Shown: piece after piece, positions 1 to 5,881 of the stretch | How the letters are laid out: each line of letters starts with the position of its first letter | How positions within the stretch are numbered: position 1 is the stretch's first letter | Source of the DNA: Actinomycetes bacterium | GTDB lineage: Bacteria > Actinomycetota > Acidimicrobiia > Acidimicrobiales > Palsa-688 | Direction of reading: 5' to 3' | Assembly: GCA_021816565.1 (NCBI GenBank) | Contig: JAKAXN010000084.1 | Location: forward strand, 1-13,962 | DNA length: 13,962 nt | Program-made: the position numbers and the translations under genes | Notes under the pieces: model-generated | Told to the model about the DNA's origin: nothing | The model's database searches: none | The model's input: the letters and a program-made list of their open reading frames with translations, nothing else

Positions 1-1
1 C

Positions 2-565
2 CGCCGCAGCGGTGCGGGGGACCTGACGATCGTCAGCAACAACGCCGGTAACGGCGAGCGCGGCCTGGCCGCCCTCCTGAAGACCGGACGGGTCCGCAAG
101 ATCATCTGCTCCTACCCCCGCCAGACGGACTCCTGGGTGTTCGACGGCCTGTACCGGGCCGGGAAGATCGAGCTGGAGCTGGTACCGCAGGGCAACCTGG
201 CGGAGCGGATGAGGGCCGCCGGTGCCGGGATCGGCGCCTTCTACTGCCCGACCGGGGTGGGCACGTTGCTGGCCGAGGGCAAGGAGACCCGGACCATCGA
301 CGGTCGCGATTACGTGCTCGAATACCCCATCCACGGAGATGCCGCGCTGATCAGGGCCCACCGCGCCGACACCGCCGGCAACCTGGTCTACCGCCGGACG
401 GCCCGCAACTTCGGGCCGGTCATGGCCACGGCCGCAACCGTCACCGTCGCGGAGGTGACCGAGGTGGTGCCCGCCGGGCAGATCGACCCCGAATGCGTGG
501 TCACGCCGGGCATCTTCGTCGACCGGATCGTCACCGTCCCCGGCCTCGTGGAGGCCGGGGCGTGA
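2..565 (+). CDS. pcaI: 3-oxoacid CoA-transferase alpha subunit (3-oxoadipate CoA-transferase subunit A), 5'-truncated
   Basis: The open frame enters from the left edge, so the N-terminus lies outside the window. The 187 visible residues match the class I CoA-transferase alpha subunit: DLTIVSNNAG and GLAALLKTGRVRKII near the start, then ELVPQGNLAERMRAAGAGIGAFYCPTG, and late on EYPIHGDAALIRAHRADTAG followed by NLVYRRTARNFGPVMA. These are characteristic of PcaI/ScoA/AtoD-type subunits. Family members run to about 230-250 residues, so roughly 45-60 are missing, including the N-terminal glycine-rich loop. The subunit pairs with the beta subunit encoded immediately downstream to move CoA from succinyl-CoA to a 3-oxoacid. 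The substrate is inferred: pobA next door points to 3-oxoadipate in the beta-ketoadipate pathway, but acetoacetate (ScoA) cannot be excluded. The stop overlaps the next start in a GTGA, implying translational coupling. Confidence 0.9.
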   Translation, partial: RRSGAGDLTIVSNNAGNGERGLAALLKTGRVRKIICSYPRQTDSWVFDGLYRAGKIELELVPQGNLAERMRAAGAGIGAFYCPTGVGTLLAEGKETRTIDGRDYVLEYPIHGDAALIRAHRADTAGNLVYRRTARNFGPVMATAATVTVAEVTEVVPAGQIDPECVVTPGIFVDRIVTVPGLVEAGA

Positions 566-1215
566 TCCTCGAACGGCTCGACCGCGGCCCGTTGGGCCGC
601 GCCGAGATCGCCGCCCGCGTCGCCAGGGACATCCGGCCGGGGTCCTACGTCAACCTGGGCATCGGCCAGCCCACCGCCGTGGCCGACCACCTCGAACCCG
701 GCGCCGGGATCACCCTCCACACCGAGAACGGCATGCTCGGCATGGGCCGCGCCGCCCGCCCCGACGAGATCGACCCCGACCTCATCAACGCCGGGAAGAT
801 CCCCGTGACCGAGACCCCCGGCGCCTGCTATTTCCACCAGGCCGACAGCTTCGCCATGATGCGCGGCGGCCACCTCGACGTCTGCGTCCTCGGCGCGTTC
901 CAGGTGTCGGCCGCCGGTGACCTGGCCAACTGGCACACCGGGGAACCCGACGCCATCCCCGCCGTGGGCGGCGCCATGGACCTGGCCACCGGGGCCCGCG
1001 ACGTGTACGTCATCATGACCCTCTTCGCCAGGGACGGAGCCGCCAAGCTGGTCCCGGCCTGCACCTACCCCCTGACCGGCCGGGCGTGCGTGACCCGGGT
1101 CTACACCGACTGGGCGGTGTTCGCTCTCGGCTCCGGCCGGGTGCAGGCGGTCGAGACCTACGGGACCAGCTTCGCCGAGCTGTCGGCCCGCCTGGATGTC
1201 GAGCTGTCCCGCTAG
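562..1215 (+). CDS. pcaJ: 3-oxoacid CoA-transferase beta subunit (3-oxoadipate CoA-transferase subunit B)
   Basis: This 217-residue protein is the catalytic partner of the preceding subunit. The chosen start is the GTG at 562 that overlaps the upstream TGA (GTGA); it gives the usual family N-terminus and length. Visible motifs are PGSYVNLGIGQPTAVADHL (residues 27-44), then HTENGMLGMG, in which Glu55 matches the glutamate that forms the covalent glutamyl-CoA intermediate in class I CoA-transferases. Further on are FAMMRGGHLDVCVLGAFQV and GGAMDLATGARDVYVIM, both typical of the beta subunit. It should form a heteromeric cytoplasmic enzyme that uses succinyl-CoA to activate 3-oxoadipate, the step before thiolysis to succinyl-CoA and acetyl-CoA. 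As for the alpha subunit, substrate assignment rests on the adjacent pobA. A 36-bp gap separates it from pobA and contains a GC-only palindrome. Confidence 0.92.
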   Translation: MILERLDRGPLGRAEIAARVARDIRPGSYVNLGIGQPTAVADHLEPGAGITLHTENGMLGMGRAARPDEIDPDLINAGKIPVTETPGACYFHQADSFAMMRGGHLDVCVLGAFQVSAAGDLANWHTGEPDAIPAVGGAMDLATGARDVYVIMTLFARDGAAKLVPACTYPLTGRACVTRVYTDWAVFALGSGRVQAVETYGTSFAELSARLDVELSR

Positions 1216-1251
1216 CCCGGCCCGCCGCCCGCGGCCCGGGCCGATCGTGGG

Positions 1252-2460
1252 GTGCGACCGGTGACGGTTCCGGCGACCACCGCCACGCAGGTTGCCATCG
1301 TGGGCGCCGGCCCGGCCGGCCTGACGCTGTCGCACCTGCTCCACCTGGCCGGCATCGACAGCGTGGCGGTGGACATCCGCAGCAGGCATGAGATCGAGAC
1401 CACCCACCGGGCCGGGATCCTCGAGCGCGACAGCGTCGCCATGCTGGTGGACAGCGGGGTCAGCGACCGCGTGCTGCGCGACGGGGATCGCCACCGGGGC
1501 ATCTACCTGCGCTTCGACGGCGAGAGCCACCACATCGATTTCGAGGGGCTGACCGGCGCCTCGGTCTGGCTGTACCCGCAGACGGATGTGTTCATGGACC
1601 TGTCCGCCGCCAGGGACAGAGACGGGGGAGACGTACGCTTCGGCGTCAGCGAAGTCCGGGTCGACGACGTGGTCCACCGTCCGACCGTCACCTACTCCGA
1701 CGCCGAGGGGCACATCCGGCGGATCGAAGCGGATCTCGTGGTCGGAGCCGACGGATCGCACGGCATCTGCCGGGACCTGGTGGCCGGACGCCAGCAGTAC
1801 TACCGCGAGTACCCCTACGCCTGGTTCGGGATCCTGTGCGAGGCGCCCAAGAGCTGTCCCGAGCTGATCTACGCCCGCTCCGACCACGGGTTCGCCCTCA
1901 TCAGCCAGCGGACCGACCGGATCCAGCGCATGTACTTCCAGTGCAACCCGACCGAGGATCCCGCTGACTGGTCCGACGACCGGATCTGGGACCAGCTCCA
2001 GAGCCGGCTGGCCGGCGCCGACGGGTTCTCCCTGGTCGAGGGGCCGATCATCGAACGGTCGGTCCTGCCGTTCCGCAGCTACGTGCAGACGCCGATGCGC
2101 CGCGGTCGGCTCCGGCTGGCCGGCGACGCCGGGCACACCGTCCCCCCGACGGGGGCCAAGGGCCTCAACCTGGCCCTGGCCGACGTCATGGTCCTCGCCG
2201 ACGTGGTGGAGCGGGCCCTGAAGCGGTCCGACCCCGACGCCCTCGAGGGCTACTCGGAGCGGGCCCTGGCCCGGGTGTGGAAGGCGCAGCACTTCTCGTA
2301 CTGGATGACGACCATGCTGCACCAGGCCCCCGGGAGCACGCCCTTCGACGAGAGGCGCCAACGGGGTGAGCTGGCCATGCTCGTCAACTCCGAGGCCGGC
2401 CGGACCTACCTGGCCGAGGGGTACACCGGCTGGCCCGGCGAGGCCGGCTGGCCCGGCTGA
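1252..2460 (+). CDS. pobA: 4-hydroxybenzoate 3-monooxygenase (FAD-dependent)
   Basis: This 402-residue flavoprotein hydroxylates 4-hydroxybenzoate to protocatechuate using NAD(P)H and O2. It follows Pseudomonas PobA along its whole length. Motifs are the FAD-binding GAGPAG (residues 18-23), RAGILE (53-58), the DG motif VVGADGSHG, LIYAR...GFALISQR...MYFQ carrying equivalents of substrate-binding Tyr201, Ser212, Arg214 and Tyr222, the GD motif GRLRLAGDAGHTVPPTGAKGLN, and the C-terminal EGYTG with Tyr391 equivalent to Tyr385. The helix H2 stretch VDIRSRHEIETTHRAG differs from NADPH-dependent Pseudomonas PobA: equivalents of Arg33, Tyr38 and Arg42 are Ile42, Glu47 and Thr51, suggesting NADH preference. 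The start may instead be GTG 1261, which has a GGGG run 8 bases upstream. Same strand as pcaIJ, 36 bp away, probably one operon. The last codons hold a short tandem repeat. Confidence 0.95.
   Translation: MRPVTVPATTATQVAIVGAGPAGLTLSHLLHLAGIDSVAVDIRSRHEIETTHRAGILERDSVAMLVDSGVSDRVLRDGDRHRGIYLRFDGESHHIDFEGLTGASVWLYPQTDVFMDLSAARDRDGGDVRFGVSEVRVDDVVHRPTVTYSDAEGHIRRIEADLVVGADGSHGICRDLVAGRQQYYREYPYAWFGILCEAPKSCPELIYARSDHGFALISQRTDRIQRMYFQCNPTEDPADWSDDRIWDQLQSRLAGADGFSLVEGPIIERSVLPFRSYVQTPMRRGRLRLAGDAGHTVPPTGAKGLNLALADVMVLADVVERALKRSDPDALEGYSERALARVWKAQHFSYWMTTMLHQAPGSTPFDERRQRGELAMLVNSEAGRTYLAEGYTGWPGEAGWPG
2426..2457 (+). repeat. Imperfect tandem repeat at the 3' end of pobA
   Basis: The 14-mer CCGGCTGGCCCGGC occurs at 2426-2439 and again at 2444-2457 (period 18 bp). 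It duplicates the peptide GWPG at the extreme C-terminus (GWPGEAGWPG). It extends PobA a few residues beyond the conserved EGYTG motif and probably arose by slippage. Confidence 0.7.
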
Positions 2461-2475
2461 GCCGGCAGGAGCGCC

Positions 2476-2922
2476 TCAGACCCGGCCCATCAGCTCCACC
2501 CGGGTGCCGTCGGGGTCGGCCAGGAACACCAGATCGATGCCCGGCCGCTGCCGGGTGAGCGGCAGCAGCTCTCCCCCCATCCCGACCAGCTGGGCGGCCG
2601 CTTCGTCCACGTCGTCGACCACGAACGACAGGTGGGTGAGGCCGAGCTGGTTGCGCCGGCCGGCCGGGGTCCCGACGGCGTCGGGGCTCCTCCACTCGAT
2701 CAGCTCGATCCTCAGCCCGCCGTGGGTGATCATCTGCGACACGATCACCGCCGGTGCCGCCACCTCCAGCGCCTCGGCCAGGCCGGGAAGCTGCGACCCG
2801 TCCAGCTCGTAACGCTCGGCCGGCTGGCAGCCGAGCCCGTCGCAGTAGAAGCGCATCGACCGCTCGATGCTGGAGACGCACAGCCCCACATGGGACCAGC
2901 GGAACGACGCCACGGGGGTCAC
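2476..2922 (-). CDS. VOC (vicinal oxygen chelate) / glyoxalase-like metalloprotein
   Basis: The protein has two beta-alpha-beta-beta-beta modules of the VOC superfamily. The four metal-ligand positions are present: His11 in RWSHVGLCV and Glu73 in LRIELIEW (first module), His97 in LTHLSFVVDD and Glu143 in TRVELMGR (second module). Other family hallmarks are SIERSMRFYCDGLG and FLADPDGTRVEL. The superfamily includes glyoxalase I, extradiol dioxygenases and methylmalonyl-CoA epimerases; the substrate here cannot be told. The chosen start is GTG 2922, giving 148 residues that begin just before the domain; TATTGT, a TANNNT-type -10, lies 8 nt upstream, fitting a leaderless message. The longer alternative from ATG 2997 (173 residues, GGAG 8 nt upstream) adds 25 proline/alanine-rich residues and overlaps the start codon of the divergent crotonase gene. 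It converges on pobA with 15 bp between the stops. Confidence 0.85.
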   Translation of the reverse strand: MTPVASFRWSHVGLCVSSIERSMRFYCDGLGCQPAERYELDGSQLPGLAEALEVAAPAVIVSQMITHGGLRIELIEWRSPDAVGTPAGRRNQLGLTHLSFVVDDVDEAAAQLVGMGGELLPLTRQRPGIDLVFLADPDGTRVELMGRV

Positions 2923-2995
2923 GGGTGCCGACAATACGGGATCCGCTTCTTCCGGTCTGCTGGATGGGGCCGCCCAGGGAGTGGGATCGTGGGCC

Positions 2996-3781
2996 ATGGA
3001 CTTCTCCACCATCGAGATGAGCCGCGACCGCGCCCGGGGGGCCATAACCCTCAACCGGCCGGACAAGCTCAACGCCCTCAGCTCCACCATGCTCGCCGAG
3101 CTGATCGACGCCGCCCTGCTGTTCGACTCGATGCCGGAGGTGAAGGTGGTGGTGGTCGGCGGGCGGGGCCGGGCCTTCAGCGCCGGCGCCGACCTGGCGG
3201 CGTTCTCGGGAGGCGGCGGGTCCTCCCCGTCGGCCGCGGTGTCGCGCGAGGCCGCCGACCTCGGGCGCCGCATGGCCGACGCCGTAGAGTCGATGCGGGC
3301 CGTCACCGTGGCCCGGATCCACGGTCACTGCGTCGGGGGAGGGCTGGTCCTGGCGGCCGCCTGCGACCTGCGGGTCGCCGCGGAGGACGTGCGCTTCTCG
3401 ATCCCCGAGGTCGATCTGGGCATACCCCTGGCGTGGGGCGGGATCCCCCGCCTGGTACGCGAGATGGGGCCGGCGCTCACCAAGGAGCTGGTGATGACCT
3501 GCCGGCCCTTCAGCGCCGCAGAAGCACGGGCCGCCGGCTTCTTGAACCGGGTCGTACCGGCGTCGGAGCTGGACCCGGCGGTTGAGGGCCTGGTGGGCCA
3601 GCTCGAGGCCAAGTCGGCACTCACCCTCACGGCGACCAAGCGCCACACCAACGCCGTCACCGAGGGCATGGTCGGCGTGGCCCGGGCCTGGAACGACGCC
3701 GACTCGCTGGTGACGGCGCTTCGCGACCCGGAGTCCCGATCGGTGGCCGCCGCGTACCTGGAGCGCTTCTCCCGCCGCTGA
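2996..3781 (+). CDS. Enoyl-CoA hydratase/isomerase (crotonase) family protein
   Basis: This 261-residue crotonase-fold protein begins MDFSTIE, a common start in the family. AITLNRPDKLNALS (residues 16-29) leads into the two oxyanion-hole segments, GRAFSAGADL (58-67) and IHGHCVGGGL (108-117). The second catalytic region is IPEVDLGIPLAWGG (136-149), with Glu138 matching Glu164 of rat mitochondrial enoyl-CoA hydratase. The position of the other catalytic glutamate (Glu144 in rat) is Val118, so it is not a standard two-glutamate hydratase. A single retained glutamate is more typical of enoyl-CoA isomerases or other crotonase activities. It is divergent from the VOC gene and follows the aromatic block, so a role in ring-cleavage or acyl-CoA degradation is plausible but unproven. 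An in-frame GTG at 2981 is an alternative start. A riboswitch-bearing 255-bp gap follows. Confidence 0.9.
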   Translation: MDFSTIEMSRDRARGAITLNRPDKLNALSSTMLAELIDAALLFDSMPEVKVVVVGGRGRAFSAGADLAAFSGGGGSSPSAAVSREAADLGRRMADAVESMRAVTVARIHGHCVGGGLVLAAACDLRVAAEDVRFSIPEVDLGIPLAWGGIPRLVREMGPALTKELVMTCRPFSAAEARAAGFLNRVVPASELDPAVEGLVGQLEAKSALTLTATKRHTNAVTEGMVGVARAWNDADSLVTALRDPESRSVAAAYLERFSRR

Positions 3782-3880
3782 GCCGGCTCCGGCGGCGGCC
3801 GTTCACCGGCCCGAAACACGGAGGTCCCCGGCCGGAAACACAAGCGGCTTAGCGTGACCCCCGACTCGTGAAAGCGGGGC

Positions 3881-3986
3881 GTGCCTAGGGTTCCGCCGGC
3901 AGCGTGGCCGGGTCTGGTCCGAGAGGCGAGGCGCCGTGGGGAGCTCCTCCCCAGGGCGTTCCACGGCGGGACAAAAGCCCGGGAGG
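3881..3986 (+). promoter_or_regulatory. Guanidine-I (ykkC) riboswitch aptamer
   Basis: All highly conserved blocks of the ykkC/guanidine-I aptamer are present in order. CTAGGGTTCCG is at 3885-3895. A P2 hairpin pairs CCGGC (3896-3900) with GCCGG (3907-3911). CTGGTCCGAGAG is at 3914-3925. A P3 helix pairs CGCCGTGG (3932-3939) with CCACGGCG (3961-3968). The closing signature GGGACAAAAGCCCGGGAG is at 3968-3985. P1 forms between CT-a-GGG (3885-3890) and CCC-g-GG (3978-3983). Known members bind free guanidinium and usually switch on guanidine export or degradation genes. Here the aptamer ends about 50 bases before an arginase-family gene followed by urease, which fits guanidine degradation. Assignment is by motif match; no covariance score was computed. 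Confidence 0.95.
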
Positions 3987-4022
3987 ATCCCAGATTGACT
4001 GCGCCGACGGCGTCCCAACCTC

Positions 4023-4036
4023 AGGAGACACTCCCA
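4023..4036 (+). promoter_or_regulatory. Ribosome binding site and putative expression platform of the guanidinase gene
   Basis: AGGAG (4023-4027) lies 9 nt before ATG 4037 and fixes that start. GGAG (4024-4027) can pair with CTCC (4031-4034) across a 3-nt loop, which would hide the ribosome site. CTCCC (4031-4035) is also complementary to GGGAG (3981-3985) at the 3' edge of the aptamer. This suggests translational control, but the on/off polarity cannot be worked out by eye. No U-rich terminator tail is seen between aptamer and start. A small CGCC-GAC-GGCG hairpin sits at 4002-4012. Confidence 0.5.
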
Positions 4037-5176
4037 ATGTCACATTCGCACGGGCATCCGGATCACCTGCACGACCGCTACGGGCCGGAGGCCCGCTACG
4101 CGGTCGAAGCCGAGGCGGCCCTTCCCACCACGAAGTGGGAGGAGGAGGTGGCCCGGGGACTGGAGTACGGCCTGCCGGGGGCCGACTCGATCGTCGACCG
4201 GCGCATCCCCACCTTCTCGAGAGGCGAGCTGCCCCACTTCGCCGGTATCAACACCTTCCTCAAGGCCCCCTACGTCGAGGACGTCCGCCGCTGCGGCGAA
4301 TACGACGTGGCCGTGGTGGGAGCCCCCTACGACGGCGGCACCACCTACCGGGCCGGCACCCGCTTCGGCCCCCAGGGGATACGCAAGATCTCGGCGCTGT
4401 ACGGGCCCTACAGCTTCGAGCTCGGCGTCGACCTGAGGGAGTCCATCACGATCGGCGACGTCGGTGACATCTTCACCATCCCCGCCAACATCGAGAAGAC
4501 CTTCGACCAGATCAGCAGGGCGGTGGGGCACATCTACGCCTCCGGCGCCTTCCCCGTCGTGCTCGGCGGTGACCATTCCATCGGCTACCCGACGGTCAGG
4601 GGGGTGGCGGAGCACCTCGACGGCAAGCTCGGCATCATCCACTTCGACCGCCACGTCGACACCCAGGAGACCGACCTCGACGAGCGGATGCACACCACGC
4701 CGTGGTTCCACGCCACCGACATCCCCAACGTGCCACCGGAGAACCTCGTCCAGATCGGCATCGGCGGGTGGCAGGCCCCCCGGCCCGGCGTGAAGGTCGG
4801 CCGCGAGCGGGGGACCACCATCATGACCGTCACCGACTGCGTCGAGATGGGCATCGAGGCCGCCGCCGAGCGGGCGCTCGAGGTGGCGTGGGACGGGGCC
4901 GAGGCGGTGTGGCTGAGCTTCGACGTGGACTGCCTCGACGCCGCCTTCGTGCCCGGGACGGGATGGCCCGAACCGGGCGGGTTCCTGCCCCGGGAGGTCC
5001 TCAAGTTCATCCAGCTGATATCGGCCCGCCCGCTGGCCGGCATCGAGGTGGTCGAGTGCTCCCCTCCCTACGACAACGCCGAGATCACCGCCCTCATCGC
5101 CACCCGGGTCATCTGCGACACCCTCGGGTGCCTGGTCCGGGCCGGTCACCTGCCGAGGAACGGCAGCAGCCGGTGA
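4037..5176 (+). CDS. gdmH: Guanidine hydrolase (guanidinase), arginase/agmatinase superfamily, probably Ni-dependent
   Basis: This 379-residue ureohydrolase probably splits guanidine to urea and ammonia. The binuclear metal ligands of the arginase fold are all there: His180 in LGGDHS, Asp204, His206 and Asp208 in HFDRHVDT, and Asp296 and Asp298 in SFDVDCLD. HFDRHVDT replaces the usual HFDAHxD, and the stretches DERMHTTPWFHAT, GIGGWQAPRPGVKV and FVPGTGWPEPGG look, from memory, like the guanidine-hydrolase branch rather than agmatinases. It carries an N-terminal extension of about 85 residues before the catalytic core (EYDVAVVGAPYDGG, 88-101), starting MSHSHGHPDHLHD with five histidines in twelve residues, a possible nickel-binding site. 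The strongest functional evidence is context: a guanidine-I riboswitch just upstream and a full urease set downstream (79 bp to ureA). The alternatives are agmatinase or guanidinobutyrase; the riboswitch argues against them. Confidence 0.88.
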   Translation: MSHSHGHPDHLHDRYGPEARYAVEAEAALPTTKWEEEVARGLEYGLPGADSIVDRRIPTFSRGELPHFAGINTFLKAPYVEDVRRCGEYDVAVVGAPYDGGTTYRAGTRFGPQGIRKISALYGPYSFELGVDLRESITIGDVGDIFTIPANIEKTFDQISRAVGHIYASGAFPVVLGGDHSIGYPTVRGVAEHLDGKLGIIHFDRHVDTQETDLDERMHTTPWFHATDIPNVPPENLVQIGIGGWQAPRPGVKVGRERGTTIMTVTDCVEMGIEAAAERALEVAWDGAEAVWLSFDVDCLDAAFVPGTGWPEPGGFLPREVLKFIQLISARPLAGIEVVECSPPYDNAEITALIATRVICDTLGCLVRAGHLPRNGSSR

Positions 5177-5240
5177 CCGCCCCGCCCCCCGCCGCAGCCG
5201 GAGCCGGGCCCGCCGGCCGGACCGCCGGCACCGGGTCGTC

Positions 5241-5250
5241 GGGAGGTGAG
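5241..5250 (+). promoter_or_regulatory. Ribosome binding site that fixes the TTG start of ureA
   Basis: GGGAGGTGAG, nearly a perfect anti-16S complement, ends 5 nt before TTG 5256. It decides for the TTG start of ureA over other codons. It lies in the 79-bp gap after the guanidinase gene, which is otherwise GC-rich and shows no clear promoter or terminator. Confidence 0.85.
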
Positions 5251-5255
5251 CAGCG

Positions 5256-5558
5256 TTGCAGCTGAGCCCCCGGGAGCAGGAGAAGCTGCTGCTGAGCGTG
5301 GCGGCCATGATCGCCCGGGACCGGCGGGCCCGCGGGGTGGTGCTCAACTATCCCGAGGCGGTGGCGCTGATCTCCAGCCACGTGATGGAAGGGGCCCGGG
5401 ACGGGCGCAGCGTGGCCGAGCTGATGGACGATTCCCGCCGGGTGCTGGCCCGGCAGGAAGTGATGGAAGGTGTGCCGGAGATGCTCGACCAGGTCCAGGT
5501 GGAGGCCACGTTCCCGGACGGGACCAAGCTGGTGACCGTGCACCGGCCCATACCGTGA
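5256..5558 (+). CDS. ureA: Urease subunit gamma
   Basis: At 100 residues this is the standard separate gamma subunit. It begins [23 protein letters not shown] and continues with [28 protein letters not shown] and [36 protein letters not shown], all hallmarks of UreA. It is a structural subunit of the (alpha-beta-gamma)3 enzyme. The start is TTG, supported by the strong ribosome site at 5241-5250. It is the first urease gene, 79 bp after the guanidinase gene on the same strand, with no obvious terminator between them. Co-transcription under the guanidine riboswitch is therefore likely but inferred. The stop overlaps the ureB start (GTGA at 5555-5558). Confidence 0.97.
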   Translation: MQLSPREQEKLLLSVAAMIARDRRARGVVLNYPEAVALISSHVMEGARDGRSVAELMDDSRRVLARQEVMEGVPEMLDQVQVEATFPDGTKLVTVHRPIP

Positions 5559-5881
5559 TCCCCGGCGAGGTCGCCACCGCCTCCGAACCGGTGGAGCTCA
5601 ACCCCGGACGGCCCGAGGTCGAGGTGGAGGTCGTCAACTGCGGGGACCGCCCCGTGCAGGTCGGGTCCCACTTCCACTTCGCCGAGGTCAACGCGGCACT
5701 GCGCTTCGACCGGGCCGCCGCCCGGGGCCGGCGCCTGGCCATCCCCGCCGGCACCAGCGTCCGCTTCGAGCCCGGGGTCGACCGCCGGGTGAAGCTGGTG
5801 GACCTGGCCGGCCGCCGGGTGGCCGCCGGCTTCGGCGGCCAGGTCGCCGGCCCCCTCGACCCCGGCGAGGGGCGGCCGTGA
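5555..5881 (+). CDS. ureB: Urease subunit beta
   Basis: This 108-residue protein begins at the GTG that overlaps the ureA stop (GTGA). It opens [18 protein letters not shown], typical for UreB, followed by [31 protein letters not shown] (about residues 27-57) and [26 protein letters not shown]. It is a structural subunit of the urease holoenzyme. The length is normal for a free beta subunit rather than a gamma-beta fusion as in Helicobacter. The last codons hold the GTG start of ureC (GTGA at 5878-5881), so ureA, ureB and ureC form a chain of translationally coupled cistrons. Confidence 0.97.
   Translation: MIPGEVATASEPVELNPGRPEVEVEVVNCGDRPVQVGSHFHFAEVNAALRFDRAAARGRRLAIPAGTSVRFEPGVDRRVKLVDLAGRRVAAGFGGQVAGPLDPGEGRP

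Noticed and set aside
1232..1243. Perfect palindrome CGGCCCGGGCCG between pcaJ and pobA
   Set aside because: GC-only palindromes are common by chance here, no T-tract follows, and the genes look co-transcribed. Not enough to call an operator or terminator.
388..2361. A 657-codon open frame on the minus strand opposite pcaIJ and pobA
   Set aside because: It is repetitive in Gly, His, Arg and Pro with no recognisable domain, and lies opposite well-conserved enzymes. Long antisense frames are expected at this GC content.
2453..2465. CCGGC-TGA-GCCGG hairpin around the pobA stop codon
   Set aside because: A 5-bp stem with no U-tail overlapping coding sequence. It could end transcription between the convergent pobA and VOC genes, but support is too weak.
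3782..3880. Possible promoter or crotonase terminator upstream of the riboswitch
   Set aside because: Some GC hairpins can be drawn (for example CCCG 3863 region with CGGG 3875 region), but no convincing -10/-35 pair or T-tract was found.
3881..4036. In-frame N-terminal extension of the guanidinase starting at GTG 3881
   Set aside because: The extension would translate the riboswitch aptamer itself. ATG 4037 has a proper ribosome site.
5177..5255. Possible separate promoter or small gene in the gap before ureA
   Set aside because: Only GC-rich sequence and the ureA ribosome site are visible. There is no AT-rich -10 element and no credible frame.
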